This document shows, piece after piece, positions 59,669-64,000 of a stretch of DNA of 64,000 bases. The stretch covers positions 15,405,001 to 15,469,000 of the forward strand of contig OX485807.1 of assembly GCA_950295325.1 (NCBI GenBank). Reading direction: 5' to 3'. Positions within the stretch are counted from its first letter, which is position 1. Each line of letters begins with the position of its first letter. The DNA is from Polytrichum commune (taxonomy: Eukaryota > Streptophyta > Polytrichopsida > Polytrichales > Polytrichaceae). The notes below the pieces were generated by a model. That model searched no databases. It was not told the DNA's origin and saw only the letters and a program-made list of their open reading frames with translations. The translations under genes were made by a program, and so were the position numbers.

Positions 59669-62369
59669 CTACTTTCGTTGCGTCCGGTGGTTGTCAGTGA
59701 CTCGCTCTTGCCTCGAGCTCTCGAAATTCCTCTCTCGTCTTTCGCTATGCCGAAAATTGGCTTCCCTTTCCCTGCTCAGGCTCCTCTGCCTTTTCCTGTC
59801 ACCTCCGACATACCGCACATCCCCCCCATGCCTACTTGGACTCCTAACCTTGTGTCTGTCATCCAATTCCCTCCTGTTTTTAAGTCTCATGTCAAGATCC
59901 AGCCTTGAATCTCTACTACTACTACTACTGTTGTTGCGGATGTCCCTAACCCTACTTGAGTTTTTGAGCTTCTCTCCACCATCCAAACTATGCAAATTTT
60001 GATCTAGCTTCACGTCGTTATCTGTGCTCTTATTCCAATCGTGCTTCTTTCTATCGTCTACATTCCACTGGTTTCCATCAAGTTGAGATCTATTATCTCT
60101 TTGAACACTCGTATGCCGAGATTCTTCTGCAAATTCAAACTGACCCTGCCTTCTTGTTTCAGGAATCCGATCAATACCATCGAGATCATCAGCTCTGGCT
60201 CTGGCTCCCAGGGTATTATCCCTACAATTTTCGTCATGACTTCTGTTCTGGGATTGTCTACAGACCACTAATGACACATGTCCAGCATCACATTTTTCAG
60301 CACTAAGAAGCTTTTCTTCATCTGGCACTAAATTTGGGGTGATTCCCTTAGCCTTAATTCCATCAGGTCGCACCTTACTATTATCTTGATCATTGATTCT
60401 ACCAACTGTAGTTGGCGCTGGGGCAGCAACGTTGGCTCGCATGTTGGGAAACCCTTTTCCCCGTGATTGCTTCAAGCGGGCATTCCTGCGAAAACCAAGT
60501 GTGATCATTAATTTCCGACTAAGCCAGAACAGAACAGAAAATAGCAGAAAAGAAAGGGCACATAAGTATTACGGTGAGTGGGCCATGAACAGACACTTTT
60601 AGCTCTGCACGCACTTCTTGGAAGATATGAAACACATCACAAGTAGTGCGAGATGATTAGCAGATCCAAGTCGTGCCTGTAGTCATTGTCCTCATAGTTC
60701 TTGGAGCTCATGTAGAATATCTTATTCATTTTCAAAGTGATGATTCTTTCTTATTATATGATCATATAGGTCTGCTATTGAGCCTAGAGTGGTCAACGAA
60801 TTTTATGCATGTAGTCCAGTCTCTTTTAAACACATGCCTTTTTAATGTCCATTCTAAGATCCACACCTAACCACACACCACTCAAATATAGGTGTCCGTT
60901 TAATATGAGTAACCAAGTTAGGCCTCCGAACCTTACCGTGTACTTTCTGAAAATCATGTGAAACAGAATATATCACCATAAAACAGGTGATTCTCTATTC
61001 AGACTATGTGCAAGCTTATGATGTCCCTGATGATACCAAGGAGTTCCTGAGACATTTATCTCACCACATAGGATTGCACAAAAGGTAGATGTGCCTAATT
61101 CAATTACTTATCTTCATCAGACACCTATATTTGAGTGGTATGTGGCTAGGTGTGGACCCAAGAATGGATACCAAAAAGACATCATGTGTTTAAAAGAGAT
61201 TGGACTACATGCTCAAAATATGACAACCATTCTAGGACCATATGACCTTTTCATGAGCACAAGAATCTTCACTTTGACAATGAACAAGATAAACATACAA
61301 ACTCCAAAATTATGAGAAAATTGGCTCCAGCCTCAATTTAGATTTGCTAACCATCTCATACTCATCACATGTTTCATATTATAGGAGAAGTAGACTAGTT
61401 AAAAAAAACTACCTTCTAAGACCCATCTATCTTACTAGATCACACACAAAATTGGTCAATTCCTCAGATAAGTTTGTAAGTGGATAGGAGCCTACTCATC
61501 CCGCAGCTCTTTCATCTGTTTATCTTTCCTGGCCAATTCCATCTGCGCTGTCTGTACCCATCATCACCATCCATACATTGTCAATAATATTACTTGAAAG
61601 AAAATGCAACCAGAAACAATTGGGGTTAAATATTATTCCACCAGTGCCCATCCAAGTCCTGTTCTCAAGAGGGAAATATCATGTGAAGCACTTCAACTAG
61701 GGCATTTCTGAGTGAATTTGATGCTGAACATTGATAGAATTGTTAGCTCTGATATATACTGTATCCCGCCTCACAGAAGCACCATTCAAGCACTCTAGAT
61801 GGATTCAGAGCTCATTCTGATCAAACTGAATCGGAATTAAGACCAACATACAAACATGTTACATATCATATGATGATGTTGCTATTTTTGTTGAGTATAG
61901 ATTCAGAAAATAAAAACAATGCCTGCGTTTCACATTCATTTTCTTCAGTCTGCATATGCATAAGATACAGGTGCATCAGAGTAGGCCACAAACCTTGAAC
62001 AAGCAGGAAATATTACGAACCAGCACATCTTTCGATTGTTGCAACGCCTCATTCTGTAATGAGCCCAGACCAACCTTTTTGTCAACATAGTGACAATTGC
62101 AAACCAAACATTTTCCATGAAAGGATCTTTTCCACACATCACATGAACTGCATTAAAAATTAAGAGGGATGGAGCAAGAGATAGGATGCAGGTAAATAAG
62201 GATTTTCATAGAAGATCATCAAGCATATGAATCATTTGCGAAGACATGGGTTAAGTGAGACGTACGTCCTTTCGCAAAGATTCCAACTTGTTTTCAAGCT
62301 CTGCATTCTGCTTTTTCAACTCATCATGTTGCGCATCAGCCTGCAGCACAGCATCACAGTGCTCAGTTT
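59669..62369 (-). CDS. coiled-coil protein with Arg/Asp/Ser-rich tail (partial)
   Basis: Family not recognised. Four minus-strand exons join in frame: 62369-62266, 62053-61994, 61551-61496 and 60485-59669. Their junctions show AG acceptors (GAGCAG, TTACAG, TACAG, TTCGCAG) and GT donors (GTACGT, GTTTGT, GTAGGC). Exons 1 to 3 encode a continuous heptad-rich coil (HDELKKQNAELENKLESL, NEALQQSKDVLV, QMELARKDKQMKELRDE) that runs into NARLKQSRGKGFP. The last exon adds about 270 residues, mostly disordered, with dense R, D, S, N and motifs such as SSSSSRDSRLDLD, RSPSRHGGD and RQRSLSRERE. Such RS-type tails suggest a nuclear or RNA-processing role, but this is inference. The start lies further upstream; a piece MAKQKYVQM near 62495-62521 may belong to it. 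The intron at 60486-61495 holds an H-repeat pair. Confidence 0.65.
60640..61440. repeat. head-to-head H-repeat pair inside an intron
   Basis: The minus copy (60640-60935) and plus copy (61085-61440) are inverted matches over about 290 bp, separated by about 150 bp. Matching words include AGTCCAGTCTCTTTTAAACA with GTGTTTAAAAGAGATTGGAC, and CACTCAAATATAGGTGTC with GACACCTATATTTGAGTG. The intron transcript could fold on itself over this span. Confidence 0.85.
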
Positions 62370-63038
62370 CTGCTCAGATTGATCAGACTGATCACCCCAC
62401 AACTCGGGATTCTATTTGTTATGCCAACCCATTGGATTTTATTGAACTTGCCTCCCACTTGTTAAAAATTCTTTTAGTGAATTCCAACCATCTGAACATA
62501 CTTCTGCTTAGCCATCAGATGTAGGCATCTACTATACTAATATGTATGCAAAAGAGACATCAATTAACACATTACTGTATGAAGACTCTCTTGCGCTTGC
62601 CATTTTTTAATATTTGCATGGGACCTCACTCATTTTGACACAAATAATCATTTTTTTGGAAACTGGTTGGAGCAGTTTAGTTTAAAAAAGCATCTGACTG
62701 ATGCCAGAGCACACAGACATCACAAACCTTTAAATTCACATATCAACACTCATTTCACATTGATTCAATCACATGAAACTACAACATAGAGTCAATGCCT
62801 ACCAAATATAGGATTGCATTTATTTTACCTTTTGTTTTAGTATTTTATTGATGAAAGACCTTAAAGTTTGAAATATGAGTTGAATTAATGTTGAATGAAT
62901 CATTAGGTAAATGTTGAGTTAGAGTTGATCAGAAAATAAAACCGTTGGCAATTTGTTAACCTATTGTTACAATTCTTTGTTAACAGACTGCCAAAGAGTC
63001 CCAGTGAAGTCTAACTACAATCATCGTTATTGATAGTA
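62370..63038. other. probable intron or upstream region
   Basis: On the minus strand, frames near 62495-62521 (MAKQKYVQM) may be a further exon, but its junctions are not secure. I see nothing else definite. Confidence 0.35.
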
Positions 63039-64000
63039 CTGCTCATTCCTTTAAATTCTTCTTAACATTGACAACCATCTTATCACCTCATTGTAGCAAT
63101 GTAAAAGAACCAAGCAATAAGCATTTACCAAAGGGGACAACAACATAAATCTGACAATTATCGACACTAACCAAGTGAAATTCCAAGTAAATGAAGTCCT
63201 GGAGTTCAGTCTTGAGCTCACCAAATTGAACAACCCTAACCTTTCTACCATTGAAGAATAATAGGAGGCGCATTTCTGATGGCTCAGCCATGACAAAGAA
63301 AGAAAACCTTTTTATAGTAGTTCTGTCACTGCTCATTCCTTAGGGTTGATTAACACACATCATCACCTCATTGTAGAAATGCCACAGAATCAAGCAAAAA
63401 GCATTCACCAAAGCATTGGACACCAATAACATAAGAGGAGATGATGATAATCGACATCAACCAAGTGAAATTCCAAGAAAATGAAGCCCTGGAGTTAAGT
63501 CTTGAGGTCACCAAATTGAACCATCCTAACCTATCCACCATTGAATAACAATAGCCGACCCATTCAGATGGTTCACAGAGAAATGCAAAAAACTTTCAAA
63601 AGATGATGACAGAACTGCTCAATCCTTAGCATTGCTAACAAAAACAAATCGAGCAAAAAGCATTCACCAAAGCATTAAAACACCAACAACGTAAGAGGGG
63701 AGGTGATGATCATCAACATTAACCAAGTGAATTCCGAGAAAATGAAGTCGTGGAGTTCAACCTTGAGGTCACCAAATTAAACAAGGCTAACCAACCTACC
63801 ACTGAAGAAGAATAGGGACATATACGCATTCTGAATCCTGATGGTTAACCCATGACAGAGAAAGGAATAAACTTTCATAAGATGATGACAGAACTGCTCA
63901 ATCCTTAGCACCGCTTAAAAAAAATCCAAGCAAAATGCATTCACCAAAGCATTAAACACCAACAACATGAGAGGAGAGATGATCATCATCATAATTAACC
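63039..64000 (-). repeat. tandem array of about 285 bp, four copies, open at the window end
   Basis: CTGCTCAWTCCTT marks unit starts at 63039, 63329, 63615 and 63894 (periods 290, 286, 279). Shared words include AAGCATTYACCAAAG, ACCAAGTGAAATTCC, TGGAGTTMARYCTTGAG and CACCAAATT. The fourth unit runs past the end of the window. Only the first unit has an intact minus-strand frame. Confidence 0.92.
63172..63291 (-). CDS. possible exon in the first tandem unit
   Basis: From an ATG at 63291, 40 codons (MAEPSEMRLLLFFNGRKV, then VQFGELKTELQDFIYLEFHL) run to a possible donor CACTTG/GTTAGT. Other units carry stops or frame breaks in the same stretch. It lies upstream of the coiled-coil gene on the same strand and could be its first exon or a separate relic. 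I recognise no family. Confidence 0.25.

Noticed and set aside
61945-62142. 65-codon minus-strand frame overlapping the second exon of the coiled-coil gene
   Set aside because: Using the acceptor TTACAG before AATGAG gives 20 in-frame coil residues that fit both neighbours; the longer frame does not connect with good splice sites.

Overview
The window reads as nuclear DNA of a land plant, most likely a seed plant. It is AT-rich and gene-poor. It carries plant-type telomere units (TTTAGGG) at two internal places, a Stowaway MITE with CTCCCTCC ends and a TA duplication, and two CACTA MITEs ending in CACTNGTAGAAAA with 3-bp duplications. The only convincing gene has short exons with GT/AG introns. 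I see no rRNA, tRNA, CRISPR or bacterial-type operon, no plastid or viral gene, and no LTR retrotransposon coding region.

Layout. From 1 to about 59.1 kb I find no convincing host gene. The space is filled by short DNA transposons, many nested in one another, plus microsatellites, minisatellites and long G or C runs. Working names used below: Pal-A to Pal-D are elements sharing a self-palindromic end (ACACTAAATAT facing ATATTTAGTGT) but with four different cores. CTCG elements have CTCGGGGG ends and perfect 8-bp target duplications. ATTG elements have ends reading ATTATTGCATACGAGC. GAGG is a 1.14-kb element with 32-bp perfect inverted ends. The H-repeat is a dispersed repeat found in about nine copies, twice as inverted pairs.

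Transposase relics. At 14.2-15.2 kb (minus) lies a broken Tc1-type DD34E transposase, with D and D recognisable and the last E replaced by V. At 38.5-39.5 kb lies a pogo-like element bounded by TA, with 19-bp perfect inverted ends and only the C-terminal part of a DDE_1 (Tigger/jerky-like) transposase. At 40.8-41.6 kb lies a tRNA-derived SINE with a 21-bp target duplication, itself split by a MITE.

The gene-bearing end. From 59.7 to 62.4 kb (minus) four exons join in frame to encode a coiled coil followed by an Arg/Asp/Ser-rich tail of about 270 residues. Its 3' flank is tandemly duplicated, and one intron holds a head-to-head H-repeat pair. From 63.0 kb to the window end is a four-copy tandem array of about 285 bp, whose first copy keeps a 40-codon open exon-like stretch. 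The 5' end of the gene is not resolved.
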